A stretch of DNA of 64,000 bases from Silene latifolia (GCF_048544455.1 NC_133532.1:15936948-16000947), one strand, 5' to 3'; shown: positions 45,421-57,476, counted from the first letter of the stretch. Notes: generated by a model not told the origin, from the sequence alone. Program-made: numbers and translations.

Positions 45421-47187
45421 ACAAAATCTAACCTTCATAATTAAATAAGAGACATGCTAAATCCCGCACACAATTTTACTATATCTCGCACAATTTTCCG
45501 CCTTGTTCCGAATTTACCTATCTCATTTCTTACACCATCAAGAGAGAGATAAATCAAAAACCTAAAAAATAAAAAAAAAAATCCCAAAGTTTACCCCGTT
45601 GAATTTCAGCGCCTCACCTTGAAACTGACCGACTAGGAGAGAGGGGAAGGGGACGTCGGCGATGAAAGGTGGTCGACTGTGCGGTATTTGGTCGACAGTG
45701 CAGGGTGGTCGGAGGTTTTGATGAAATGTCAGAAGTGAGGTTGGTCAACGCATGAGCCAAAGTTGATGAATTCCCATGATTTACCATCCTCTTATAATTT
45801 CCAATCAAAATTAAACTGTTTGTTAGTACTTTAGTAGTATTCAACACTCCTTTAATCATTCGATAAATGACAACTTGAAAAGGTGAATACAACTATACAA
45901 GTTTGGATTGGTGAAGGTAAGGGCCATCACCGTACACCCAATGTTCGGCCACCGCGCCAACGGAGTACACCATAAACCCTACTGTCATCGCCGAACACCA
46001 TGCTCCGACCAAATCGATGACCGCCGACAACCAACAACAAAAAATTAAAACCCTAATTATAAAATTCATTTTTGTTTAAAAATAGTCATTAAATTGATTA
46101 AAATACATGTATTAATAAAATTTTTGGTAAAACAACGAAATTACTTCTCATATGTGGAGATTAAGATCCATATTTGATGAATTTTTAATGAATTAAGACT
46201 GCCATGAATTAAATTTTCTTTGAGAGGGAGAGAAGGGTGATAATTTTTTTTAATTTGTTTTAAAGAAGGGTAAGATTGGAATAATGAGACAAAGTGTAGG
46301 CTATACGTAGGATTTTTCTTTGGAGTTACGTATATTTTTATATAATAGCACCGTTTTAGGATATGAGACCGTCTCGTGCAATGATAACTATTCCTTGCTC
46401 AAATTTACCACAAGTTCCAAGAGGAGTCCTAGAACTTGCAAATTCGATGGAAGATATGTACTGGTTGGATGCAATTTGCAGAGGAGTTTGGGTTGAGTGC
46501 AAAAATCTTGTGTCTAACTTTCAGCTCTTAATGTTTGGACGGTACTAATTAGATATTCCACTAAATAAATAAAATCTAAAGATTAATGTTAGGTAACCTG
46601 CTATCACAGGTAAAGTAAATTAGATATTGGCAATTAAGAAGACGATGCATATTCTAGAGTGGCATTAATAGGAAAAAAATTCTACAATGGCAATATTAGA
46701 AAAAAAAGTTCTATGATGGCAATGTATTTAACTCCAATAAAAGTCTCCCTTTTGGTGAGATCCGTTTGTCCGTCTCTATTTTCGCAGTTTTTTCAGTTCT
46801 TGTCTTTCTAAGTTTTAGTTCTATTGGAAATATAGATAAGAGCGTCTTGGTCGTTCCTCATATGGTGAAGATGCGGAAGATCAGTTTCGTAATGGATCGT
46901 TATATGGTATTACATATGTTGTCGATTTGTTGGTTGCACTCAATTTGGTCAGATTAAATCGTTATCGTCAAGGATGAAGATTCTATAATCCTCTTGTGAA
47001 AGTTATTTGCGGCGATATGATAGAGGGTGTGCTTTGGAGCAATTTAAGTTTACAGATCTTTCTTTGAACGAGATTTTATTTTATTTGGTTCTAGTCGAGT
47101 TGTATCCGGTCAAATTTGACACATGTTGTAGATGTCGTATGACTATAATGAATTGATCATTTCTTTGAAAAAAATAAAAAAATAAAG
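45421..47187. other. Gene-free stretch; possible retroposon 3' tail
   Basis: No supported gene. A/T-rich, with short frames only. An A-rich run at 47167-47187 after a GAATTGATCATTTCTTTG context could be the 3' tail of a truncated LINE-type copy (weak). Confidence 0.4.
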
Positions 47188-47883
47188 TAGGGAGAGAAAG
47201 TAGTGAGAGAACTCTCTCTCAAATTATGAGAGATCTGGAAAATAGAAAACAAAAAGATTGGATGCAACAATCAAATCTCAAGCTTGCTCCATTCCAATCG
47301 TCTCCTAGCCTTCTGCCATTAGCACAAAAATCGTCCGCATTAAATGATGCACTTTTTCCTCCTCTGCCCAATTTCCTCTATTTGATTAGTATCATTATTA
47401 AACCTTTCAGATCTTATTTTTTTCTCTCAATTGAAGAAATTCATGGTGAGATCTTGAGTCTCTCTTGTCTGAATACCTCTTTTGGTGTTTCACCATGGGA
47501 TTGGTGCTCTCCTTCTCCTCCACATGCCTTTCCTTTTGTTGGATCGTGGGTTGTTGGTGTTTCCGTCGAATGTGTCGATGGCGAATTTCTTCACTCGCTT
47601 CTTTCATTTGCTCTTCTTTGTGGTCTGGAGTACAAAGGTTGGCAGAGATGGCGGCTTGGCGAGATACTGCTCCGAAAAGACAAAGATGCCTTCGTGTATC
47701 TCTTTTTGGAACAAGGATGGGTTAGCTCCTAGATCTTCTTGCAGATCTCCGCTTTGCCATAGCTTTGATCTCGCACTTTTCTGGAGCTTCATCCAGTATA
47801 GCAAAACTACGACGACTTGAGTTTACTTTCCTCCGGGTTACTCTTTTGGGGTAAATCATTTTTCTCCCATTTTACCCTCGGGT

Positions 47884-48576
47884 GTGATTAATTTTATCTT
47901 TTTTTCAGTCCTTTGTTTTGATCTATCCCTTTCGTTCTTAGTGGACACTTGGTTGCTCTCCTATTTAGCCCGGAAGAGCTTTACCCAGTTTTGTGTCTAC
48001 TTTGATGAACGTGTCGATCAAGACGCCCTTTCAGTCACAAGCTATTCAGCTGTTCTTAAGAGTACTTATGTTAAATACCTGTCCAGGCTAATTATAGAAC
48101 TATATTGTAATCCAGATTTGTTTTTGTTGTGCAAAAAAATTGTATCAGGATTATTTTTGATGCGTTGTATGAATTTTTGGGTTAGCTTCTCCAAGTGTTA
48201 CCCCTGGCCTTTTACCACTTTACCAGTAACGTTTCTTACGTTTTCATTCCATCAGTTTTTTGCTAAGCCATCTTTAGCAACGTTGAACATGTTTGTTGAG
48301 TTATGTGACCGTCAGATATACTTTGTTTGTTGGTTTAGATTCTACCTTCAGAAATTGTGCAGAGTTGAATTCCAATTCTCTGGCTTTCTTAAGCTTGATT
48401 GGGATCTTGTCGTCTTTGTTAGAACCAAATATAGTTTCGGATCTTGTATGACTGTTCTTACAATTCATCGTACATATAACATAGCACATCAGCTGCGCTG
48501 GTTATGGTTGCGTTTAGCTTACTGCGATGTTATTAAGCCACTTATGCGTCATTTTGCCTCAAAGTATTTTCCATGA
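47884..48576 (+). other. Open frame preceding LINE ORF2 (230 aa, doubtful)
   Basis: An F/L/Y/C-rich frame without a recognised domain. Its stop TGA overlaps the ATG of ORF2 (ATGA, 48573-48576). It could be a remnant of ORF1 in a shifted frame or chance openness in a T-rich stretch. The composition argues against a functional protein. Confidence 0.25.
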
Positions 48577-51500
48577 ATATTGCCTTTTGGAATGTTAGGG
48601 GTACCAAAAGAAAGAATTTTGCCGAAGAACTTAATTTCTTTTGCTCGTCAAATGGAATTAAAATCCTAGCGATACGTGACACTAAATCAAGTTCTAAGCC
48701 CGAACCTTTTCTTACAGCTAATTTTGGGTTTAACAATTGCGATTTTATTCCTAGTGCCGGATTATCAGGCGGTATTTGGTTATTTTGGAAAGAGTATTTC
48801 CATGACTTTTTCAATAAATGTCATTTTTAAGTCGAAAAGATTCATTGCTTGTGAAGTGTGCGACTTAACGAAGAATCTTGTTTTTTGCCTTATTTTTGTT
48901 TACGCTGCAGCTCAACCGACTAAAAAGTCGGAATTTTGAAATGAATTGCAGAATTTTGTCCTTAATCTTGATTTGCCTTTTTTATTACTAGGAGATCTCA
49001 ACGAGATTAAGAGTCCTAGTGAAAAAGAAGGTGGTGCAAAAGTTACCAATGCGCGTTGTGTGAGACTAAATAAGTTCCTAAACAACACAAATTGTGTAGA
49101 CCTCCCATTTTCCGGTAATTTTTTTACTTGGAGAAAAAAGAAAAATGGCTCTGAAAATGTCTTTGAAATTCTAGATAGAGCCTTAGCCTCTCCAAATGGG
49201 ATTAGTAGTTATCCAAATTAAACTTACTATTTGTGCACCATGCTTTCACTAGCTCCGACCATTGTCCTATCTCCGTGAAATTTCATGAGCAAGCTCATAA
49301 AAAAGCACCTCCTTTTCGTTTTGAACTCATGTGGACTCTTCGAAATGACTTCACTAAGATGGTTAAAAGTAGTTGGGAGTACCAATTTCGTGGATCTTAT
49401 ATGTTCTGTCTCTCAAAAATGTAAATTACTAAAGCAAAAGGCTAAGAAATGGAATCAATCTACCTTTGGAAATATTTTTAGACAACTTTCAATTGCTGAA
49501 AAAAAAAGTTAGAGAATATTCAAAACCAGCTCGGTTCATCCCATGTTACGGTTTTAGAAGTAGCGCAGTAGAAATGGCTGAAAAAACGAGATGCTCTATT
49601 TGACTATAAACGCATTTATTGGCAACAGAAAACTCGTATAGATAAAGCTAAGTTTGGAGAGAATAATACCAAGTACTTTCAAAACCACGCCACAATTAGA
49701 CGTAGTAGGAATGGAATTAAGCATTTCATAAATAGGAACGGTGCTTGTATTACTGGCCGAGAACTCATTAAACAAGAAATATCTGACGAATTTAAAATTA
49801 GGTTCACAAAAAATCAACTTTATCTTTTCGACAAAAATGAGGACTTTAAGTTGATTAGTGGATTAATTACAGACGAAGATAACGAATTTCTTACAAGTAA
49901 TGTTAGTATGGAAGAGGTTAAACAAACTGTATTTAATTTAGCCGCAAATAAATGTCCAGGTCCTGATGGTTTCCCTATAGAGTTCTTTCAAAAAATATTG
50001 GGATATTATAGGAAATTCTGTAACTAAAGCAGTTCTAGCTTTTTTCAATTCGGGTAAATTATTAAAAGGAATAAATCATACTTTTATAACATTAATTCCT
50101 AAAATTGATAATCCTCAAACATCAAACCATTTTCGCCCTATTAGTCTTTGCTCAACAATCTATAAAATTATATCGAAATTTATGGCCACTCATCTTCGTA
50201 GTGTCTTGCATAAGATTATCCACCCTTTTCAAGGTGCTTTTACACCTAATCGTTTTATTCAAGATAATATCCTTCTTGCCCACGAAATTTTTAACTCTTT
50301 TAAGCGTAAAAAAGGTAAAGGTGGCTAGATTGCTATTAAACTTGATATGGAGAAAGCATATGACCGACTAGAATGAAACTTTATTGAGGAAACTTTTAGA
50401 CAAATGGGTTTCAATGATATTTGGATTTCATAGATTATGGAATGTATAAAAACTGTCTCGTTCTCGATGTTAGTAAATGGAACACCGGGTGACGTTTTTA
50501 CACCAACTTGAGGCATTAGACAGGAAGACCCACTTTCGCCGTATATATTCATTATGTGCGCCGAGATTCTAGCAAGATCTCTACAAAAAAATAGTGATCT
50601 TAGTTCTAGTGATATTGGTATTAGAATTGGATCTGGGGTGGAGAAAATCTCTTTTCTCACTTTTGCGGATGATACTATCATTTTCGCTAAAGCCTCTAAT
50701 CAGAGTTGTAGAACCATTAAGTCTATTTTAGATAAATTTTGCACGATATCAGGACAATTTATCAATTTTGACAAATCCACCTTCAATGCACTAGAAATAT
50801 TGACCGGCCTCTTCGAGAATCCTTTAGAGGTATTCTCCGTATGAACGAGGAAACTCACTTAGGTAAGTACTTAGGATGTCCTATCATTGATAGTAGAGTT
50901 ACTAAAACTACTTTCGACAGTATTATTCATTCTTCTCACAATCAATTATCAAAATGGAAAGCGAATTCTTTATCACAAGCAGGTAGACTAGTTCTGATCA
51001 ATGCAAATTTAGCCTCAAAAGGAACTTTTCAAATGCAAAGTTTCCTTCTTCCCTCGTCAATCCATAAAAGATTGGATAAGATTAATAGATATTTTCTCTG
51101 GAACAAGAATCCTTCTCAACGATCCCCTAATTTGATTGGTTGGCAAAAAGTTTGTTTACCTAAATCTTTAGGTGGACTAGGAATAAAAACGTCTGAATCG
51201 GCTAACAAAGCTCTCCAAATGAAACTCTTATGGAAAATTCTTATGGATAAGGAAAATATATGGGTCAAAGCGATAACTAAAAAATACTTGAGAAATTGTT
51301 CATTTTTTGACCATAAGCCAAACTCAGTATCTTCTTGGCAATGGCGTAAGCTTATGAGTCTTTGAAATCTCTTTAGAAAAGGACTAAGATGGCAGGTAGG
51401 TAATGGTAGCAACATTAAGTTTTGGTCTGATAATTGGGTTTTTTCACACCCACTTACAAGCAGTATGGTTGATGATGATAGTAACCGTGCTCCTAATCTT

Positions 51501-52148
51501 TTGGTTAAAGATTTCATAACCTCAGACAAACAATGGATGTTTGTAAATTATCCAGTTTAGTGAATAACGATATTGTTAATCAGATTATTAACATTCCACT
51601 GCCACATAATGATATTCCAGATACCCTCATTTGGGGGTTGTCCGTAGATGGAAATTTCTCTACCAAAACAACAACTTGGTTAGCGCAAGGTTTTTTCGAT
51701 CAAACTCTTGACAAATGTGAATTTCAGTGGATTTGGAAATTGAATATTCCTCCAAAATTGAAATTTTTTCTTTGGAAAGCATGTGTTGACGGCCTTCCAA
51801 CGAAAAATAGACTTCTCAAGAGTCATATTGATGTCCCACCTCATTGTGTTCTGTGCAACAATACTATTGTAAACAAAGATAATTTCTTTTACGAATGTCC
51901 CTTGATTGGGTCTGTCATTCAAGACCTGAACATTATTAGTTTCAACGAGTTTTTGTCAAATTATGATAATATTACAAGTCAAAGTTTTCTAACGAAACTT
52001 AATTATCTCAAAGATTTGATTCCAAAAGATGATTTCATTAAGATTTTTTTTTGGTTGAACGCATGGTTTCATAGAAATGATATTATCTTTAATAATGTTA
52101 ATTTAAGTATCAGCAAACTTATTACTTTATATAATAATAGTACTAAGA

Positions 52149-53393
52149 CTTGGAATTAGGGATGGCAATGGGTAGGGTCTGGGTAGGGTCCGCCTAGACC
52201 CGGACCCGACCCGAGATTTTCCCTTTGGACCCGTGCATTCGACCAGGACTCCGCAAGGGTCTAAAATTTGAGGACCCATACCCGGACCCTATGGGTAAGG
52301 GTAGGGTCTGGGTCTACCCGAGGGTCCGAGTTTCAACCACTTTAGTAATAAGATTAACAGCTATGGGGTCTATAATATTAAAAAAAAAAAAAATCATACT
52401 ACTTTAACATTATGAGTTTATTAATCGCGAAAGTGGTGATTAGGCCCCATAACTTTGAGCAATTGTGAGATTAAGTCCCATAAGTTACAAATGTAGCAAT
52501 AAGACCCCATAACTTTGACAAAAAGTGAAATTCAACCCTATTTTTAATTTTAACATAAATATATCATTAAATCATTTTATATTTAGACTCATTGTACATT
52601 AAATAATTTTTAATATATTAAAAGTATTTATATAATTTATTAATTAACATAGTTCTTAGATAAAATATTTTTACCAGTTTTAATATAATTGATATATACA
52701 TATGAAATTTCTCTACAAATTATAAATTTTATGTAATTCATTCAAATATTTTTTTTTTCCAAAACATATAATAAATTTTATACAATTTATAAATGTATAA
52801 AAAATTTATTGTATTGATACATTGATGAAATTGATTTTTTTTTTTTTGTCCAATTTTGATTGGAAATCAAAAAATTGGATTCAATTTCACTTTAACTCAA
52901 AGTTATGGGGCCTAATTGCTACATTTGTAAGTTATGGGGCTTAATCTCACAATTGATGAAAGTTATGGGGGGCCGTTAATGGTGGTTGTCGATCGCCGGC
53001 TATTAGAGAGGTGGTGTGATCGCGATATCATCGATCTTTGTAGTCTTTGGTTTTTTGTGTCAGTGGTGGAGTGGTGATATTGTCAGTGGTTAGGTTTTAT
53101 CACTTTATGGGATGAGGGAAGAGAAAGATACTTTAGTTGCGTTTCTACAGTCTGCCAGTATGAATTCAGAAAAGTTGTAATTTTGATTTTTTTTTTCTTT
53201 AATAAAGGGTCTAAGGGTCGGGTATGGGTCTCATAACTTAGACCCTTAGGACCGGACCGAAATATTTTCTTAAGACCCATACCCGACCCATACCCATTGG
53301 GTCTGAAAAAATGAGACCCATACCCGACCCATTAGGGTCCGACCCTCAGGGTCTGGGTCGGGTCCCCGACCCACTGCCATCCCTACTTGGAAT
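52149..53393. mobile_element. Non-autonomous hAT element (52157-53385) with 8-bp target duplication
   Basis: Terminal inverted repeats TAGGGATGGCAATGGGT at 52157 and its complement ending 53385 (ACCCACTGCCATCCCTA, one mismatch). The duplicated target CTTGGAAT is at 52149-52156 and 53386-53393. Length is 1,229 bp. Subterminal regions are full of GGGTCGGG / GACCCGACCC-type repeats. There is no transposase. The target duplication lies within the LINE ORF2 (..STKTWN / WNVTRFKDLNN), so excision would restore the LINE frame locally. Confidence 0.92.
52439..52973. mobile_element. Inverted-repeat MITE nested in the hAT element
   Basis: Long inverted arms: 52439-52545 (GGCCCCATAACTTTGA, CAATTGTGAGATTAAG, TTACAAATGTAGCAAT) match the complement of 52875-52973. 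The centre is A/T-rich, without ORFs. Target duplication not resolved. Confidence 0.75.
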
Positions 53394-54023
53394 GTGACTA
53401 GATTTAAGGATCTCAACAATCCCGAGATAGAAGAGTCAGCTAGAAACAACTCTAGTAAGAAAGAAATTTGGTGGGAAAAACCTAGAAACGGTTTCTTAAA
53501 GCTAAATTTTGACGGATCGAGAATAGAAGGTAATAAAACTGTTTTAGGATATTCTATAAGAGATCACAATGGTAAGGTCGTTTTGTTGGGAGCAAAAAAG
53601 TGCGGATCCAATAGTATCCTTGTTGCGGAAGCTCTCGCTTTAAAAGAATGGATTTTAGCAGCTAAATACTTAGGAATCTCAAAGTTAATTGTGGAGGGTG
53701 ATAATTTATGTGTTATTAACTCGATTCGAGGTACTTGACAAATTCCTTGGGAAATTTCTAGTATTATCAAGGATGTGAAATTTGACCTTCATTTTTTCGA
53801 TGAAGTGATAATTAAACATTGCTTTCGTGAAGCCAACAAGGTTGCTGACTTCATGGCTTCTATTGGACATCCATGTCCAACTCTTTCGAGGTGGTTTGAT
53901 AGCCGGGGGCTTCAACTTACCTCCCTCATTCGAAAGGATGAGATAGGTTGGTCCTACTCTAGATGATCAATCTAGTTTTCTTACCTAATCAAAAATAAAA
54001 AATAAAAATAAAATAAAAAAAAC

Positions 54024-54989
54024 TCAACAATCGATAAGTATGATCACATCTAATACGTAATGCAAGTAAGAACCTTTCATTAAGAGACTAATAGGCAAAC
54101 ATTGAGGCTAGTCAGGTCATTTCTTTGGAGCAGGTTAGGAATGTTATTACACTTAAAAGTTAAAACCATATCTACTGTTGATAATGCAATTCAGGTACAC
54201 AACTGTCTTTTTCTTTTACTGCGTTCTTCAAATTTTATCTAAATGCGTTTGGTCCCCGGCTGTCCTGTGAGTTGTTGCACCAGAACTCCAGAAGACAGCA
54301 AACAATATGTCCGTTTATGTTAATTACTCTCTCCGTTCCAATCATTCATTTCCCTTTGATTAAAATACCTCTAAAAAAGAATATAGAAGGTAAACAAATT
54401 ACTCTTTTCATCCCATTCATAAGGTAGACAAAGTAACGAAAAATTAACATTATTATCCTTCAACTAAGCGGAGAAACAAGAACAGCATAATCGATGCATA
54501 ATAGTAGTAATCTACAATTGCGAAACCACAAACAATGAGCCTTGGATAATACATTTTACATACATGAAAAAGCTCCAAGGTAAAACTAAACTCTTTACAA
54601 ACAAATGCAGTCTAAGAACTCGACGCTAAACTAAACCCTTTCATATCACCATATCACCTTGCATACCCGTGTAATTGTGTTCGACACATGACACTTGAAC
54701 ATGGCTATAACACTGGGCAGTGGGCACATCATATTAAGAAAATAGAGTGGTTTTTTCATTGAAGAGCGTGTTCAGCACTAAAACACGAAATTTTAAATAC
54801 GAGCTGAGTCTAGCGCTTGAGCACACATCTATATTCATATTGTATTGAGTATATCTAACCGATTCTAACATAGATAGAACAATAGGAAAAGGAAGCTAAA
54901 TCAAATGGCACACTCAACTTATCAACATGAGTGTATTTCAGTCCTCAGGCTGATATGGCGGCAGACGAAGTAGAGACAATGCCTAAAGA
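54024..54989. other. 3' flank of the BIR2-like gene
   Basis: No supported ORF. The part nearest 54990 should contain the 3' UTR of the minus-strand gene. A/T-rich, no recognised repeat. Confidence 0.5.
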
Positions 54990-56846
54990 CTATACTGGCT
55001 GATCCATGTCATGTCTTCCAAAAGCCAGAGGAAAGTCATCGTATTGCTCCGAGTAACGGTCCTCAGACATATTATTTAGTGATTCATACACTTCGTACAT
55101 TGAATACCGGTCCTTGGGTCGAGAAACTGTGCATTTAGATGCAATTGTAAACACCTCAAGAATATCATCATTATGTCCTTTCCCACATATATCTTCATCA
55201 ATGGCTTCAATTAATCGGCCAGAGCTCGACAGTTTATTCACCCAATCGACCAAGTTTCCCTTAAACCCTTCCTCCGCAAGTGCCACTTCTAACGGCTTTT
55301 GCCCCGTCAGCAATTCTAAAAGAACCACACCAAAAGCATAAACATCCCCCTTCAGTGATGCCGTGAAGGTGCTAGAATATTCAGGTGCTATATATCCGAA
55401 TTCTCCCAATTCGCCATTGACAAAGCTACTCTCATTGCTAGATTCTGAAGACGACATAAGCCTTGCTAGCCCAAAGTCGATTATCCTAGCATCCAAGTCA
55501 TCGTCTAGAAGAATCACATTTGAGCTTATGTTTTGGTGCAAATACGACAATTCCCCTCCATGATGAAGCCAAGCAAGACCTCTTGCGGCACCTAAAGCAA
55601 TTCTAAACCTCGAGGGCCAATCCAAAAACATCGTCTTCCCATGTATCACAGAATGCAAAGTTCCATTACACATATGCTTATAAATCAATAACTTCTCATC
55701 CTCCACGATACAATATCCCAACAATGGAACCAAATTTGGATGCCTAAGCTTTCCCAACTTGTTCATCTCCGTCCTAAACGGCTTCTCACTAAGCTTACAA
55801 GCACTAAGCCGCTTGATAGCCAACGCGGACCCATCAGGCAACATGGCTCCATAAGTTATCCCCATCCTAGTCGAGATCATCACATTATCCCTACTAAAAT
55901 TATTAGTAGCAATCAACAAATCAGCCACCCTAACCTTCACAAGAGGCTTTTGAAACAAAGATACCTGTGAGAGCTTATAAGCTGCCAACCTATCAACCCA
56001 AGTACCATCAGTAGTCCTTCCAAGACCATAACCTTCCTTCCTCCTCCTCCCCGCCCTCGAAAAATACCACCACCATAACACAAACCCTAACCCTAACGAC
56101 GCGGCTGCACCAAACACACCAGCAGCTATTATAATTGCCAAATTCTTCTTACTCAATCCATTACACTTAGACCCAACTGGTTTCCCACATAACCCACCAT
56201 TCCCATCAAAGTCAGACTCATCAAAATGTGCTAAAGATGCAGGAATTTGACCAGACAGACGATTATCAGCAACAGAAAACACAGTAAGTCTGTTCAAATT
56301 AGACAGCTGAGCAGGAATAAAACCAGATAATTGATTACCAGACAAAACCAACTTGTTCAAATACTGACAGTTACCAAGATCAGGAGGAATTGGACCAGAT
56401 AATTGATTATTAGACAAATCTAAAGTAACCAAAAAAGGAACCCAAGAACATAATTTCACAGGAATTGAACCCATTAAAGCATTACCAGAAAGATCAAGTG
56501 TCTGAATGCTAGAACAAAACTGCAGAGAATCAGGGATTTGCCCAGAAAGCTGGAAATCTCTAAGTTGCAGACTAATCAGCTTATTTTCCCTGTCATTCCA
56601 ACAGGATGCACCAACAAACTTACAGATAAAACCAACATCAGTAGTATTGGAAAAAGACCAAGAATTGAGCTTTAATTGTGGGTCTTTTAAGGAATTTTTA
56701 ACACCTTTCAAACACTTTATATCATCTTCACTAGCAGTTGAAAGAGGGAAAATGATGAACAGAAGAAGGAGAAACAGGATGGGTACAGCTAAAGTTTGAA
56801 TCTTTTTGTTCATTATTACTGTAAAATTACTGAAAATGAAGTACAA
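54990..56846 (-). CDS. BIR2: LRR receptor-like pseudokinase, BIR2-type (BAK1-interacting)
   Basis: A single-exon, 618-codon gene; a second ATG at codon 12 (56813) directly precedes the signal peptide (MNKKIQTLAVPILFLLLLF) and is the likelier start. Order: signal peptide to about 39, LRR N-cap with Cys 76/82, about five short LRRs (94-205), a cysteine pair (220/228), transmembrane helix 235-262 followed by a basic stop (GRRRK), and a kinase-like domain about 318-590. Lys345 (ALAIK) and DFG 457-459 are present, but the HRD loop reads HQN (437-439) and the glycine loop is degenerate (STRMGITYG), so it is probably catalytically dead. In Arabidopsis BIR2 binds BAK1 at the plasma membrane and restrains it from immune receptors before ligand arrives (established). 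The motif KKNLAIIIAAGVFGAAAS is near-identical to BIR2, so assignment to the BIR2/BIR3 group is strong. Confidence 0.93.
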   Translation of the reverse strand: MYFIFSNFTVIMNKKIQTLAVPILFLLLLFIIFPLSTASEDDIKCLKGVKNSLKDPQLKLNSWSFSNTTDVGFICKFVGASCWNDRENKLISLQLRDFQLSGQIPDSLQFCSSIQTLDLSGNALMGSIPVKLCSWVPFLVTLDLSNNQLSGPIPPDLGNCQYLNKLVLSGNQLSGFIPAQLSNLNRLTVFSVADNRLSGQIPASLAHFDESDFDGNGGLCGKPVGSKCNGLSKKNLAIIIAAGVFGAAASLGLGFVLWWWYFSRAGRRRKEGYGLGRTTDGTWVDRLAAYKLSQVSLFQKPLVKVRVADLLIATNNFSRDNVMISTRMGITYGAMLPDGSALAIKRLSACKLSEKPFRTEMNKLGKLRHPNLVPLLGYCIVEDEKLLIYKHMCNGTLHSVIHGKTMFLDWPSRFRIALGAARGLAWLHHGGELSYLHQNISSNVILLDDDLDARIIDFGLARLMSSSESSNESSFVNGELGEFGYIAPEYSSTFTASLKGDVYAFGVVLLELLTGQKPLEVALAEEGFKGNLVDWVNKLSSSGRLIEAIDEDICGKGHNDDILEVFTIASKCTVSRPKDRYSMYEVYESLNNMSEDRYSEQYDDFPLAFGRHDMDQPV

Positions 56847-57326
56847 AAAGAGTAAATTGTTGGGAGTTTAAGCTTTTTAGGAAACAATGGAGTTGGAGAA
56901 AGGAATGAAAGGCATCTTTATGAAGTTTGACTCAACTTTTTGGATCACAAGTTTGGTATTTTCTCTTAGACTGGCCGCCTTGGAGAGAGGGTGGACTGTG
57001 GAATTATGGGTCTACTTTTTTTTTTTTTTTTTTTTTCTGAAAATGATTTTTTTTTTTTTAAAGGAAAAATGATTTATTATTGTTTCTAATTTTGTGACTT
57101 CTAGATGAATTTAATGATCTAGTGTTAATTATAGTTTGTTTTTAAGATGGGTTTCTAAATTTAGGGTCTTGCTATTTGAAATTTTTCAAACTTGCGACCT
57201 AGGTTATAAGCTCATAACAAATTAAATAAAATTGACAACTCTGAATTAATTTTTCACTACAACATTTAATTTGCAGAATTGAATTAAACTATGTCATTTT
57301 GGACATCTAAACCGAGATGTGGGTGG
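56847..57326. other. 5' flank of the BIR2-like gene / intergenic
   Basis: Should contain the promoter and 5' UTR of the minus-strand gene. Two T-rich runs (57008-57036 and 57048-57059) are simple repeats. No supported ORF. Confidence 0.5.
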
Positions 57327-57331
57327 GTTAT

Positions 57332-57464
57332 TAATAGGCCGACTTAGGCCCATAATGCTTAGGGTTTCGCTAGGGTTACATCCCGAGCACCTTATATTTA
57401 ATTATCGCCTATGATTGCGAATGTATCACAATTATCAATTCAATATACTTCTCTATTCTTAACA
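57332..57464 (+). repeat. 5' LTR of the Copia element (133 bp)
   Basis: Starts TAATAGGCCGACTTAGG and ends CTATTCTTAACA. It begins with TA, not TG; the 5-bp target duplication fixes this boundary. Confidence 0.92.
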
Positions 57465-57476
57465 TGGTATCAGGTT
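57465..57476 (+). promoter_or_regulatory. Primer-binding site of the Copia element
   Basis: TGGTATCAGGTT, close to the initiator-Met-tRNA PBS TGGTATCAGAGC, immediately after the LTR. Confidence 0.8.

Larger units (their letters stand above)
48573..53966 (+). pseudogene. LINE ORF2: endonuclease - reverse transcriptase - RNase H
   Basis: Endonuclease/exonuclease/phosphatase blocks: MNIAFWNVRGTKRKN (48573), LLLGDLNEIKSP (about 48980), FTWRKKKNGSENVFEILDRA (about 49120-49185). RT: KLDMEKAYDRLE (about 50340), GIRQEDPLSPYIFIMCAE (glycine changed to E) and FADDTIIFAKAS (about 50665). The zinc-binding RT C-terminus is IPPKLKFFLWKACVDGLPTK (about 51750) with CVLCNN. RNase H lies after the hAT insertion: LKLNFDGSR (about 53500), VAEALALKEWI, VEGDNLCVINSI, EANKVADFMAS. 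Several frameshifts and stops; many stops sit at conserved tryptophans (GGW, RLEW, WISW). Confidence 0.82.
47188..54023 (+). mobile_element. L1-type LINE, degenerate, interrupted by a hAT element
   Basis: The ORF2 domain order (endonuclease, RT, zinc-binding RT C-terminus, RNase H) and the A-rich tail (53991-54023) only 25 bp after the stop define the 3' side. The 5' boundary is uncertain; 47188 follows another A-rich run. ORF1 cannot be recognised. The hAT element at 52157-53385 splits ORF2. Confidence 0.75.

Noticed and set aside
47226..47820. 168-codon frame as LINE ORF1
   Set aside because: No RNA-binding or zinc-knuckle motif, overlapping frames on both strands, odd composition; not supportable as a gene.
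52225..52407. Short frame inside the hAT element
   Set aside because: Lies in GGGTC-rich subterminal repeats and shows no transposase similarity.
56813..56846. Certain use of the first ATG of the BIR2-like gene
   Set aside because: The first 11 codons are unlike family N-termini and the second ATG sits directly before the signal peptide, so the upstream ATG is kept only as the outer limit.
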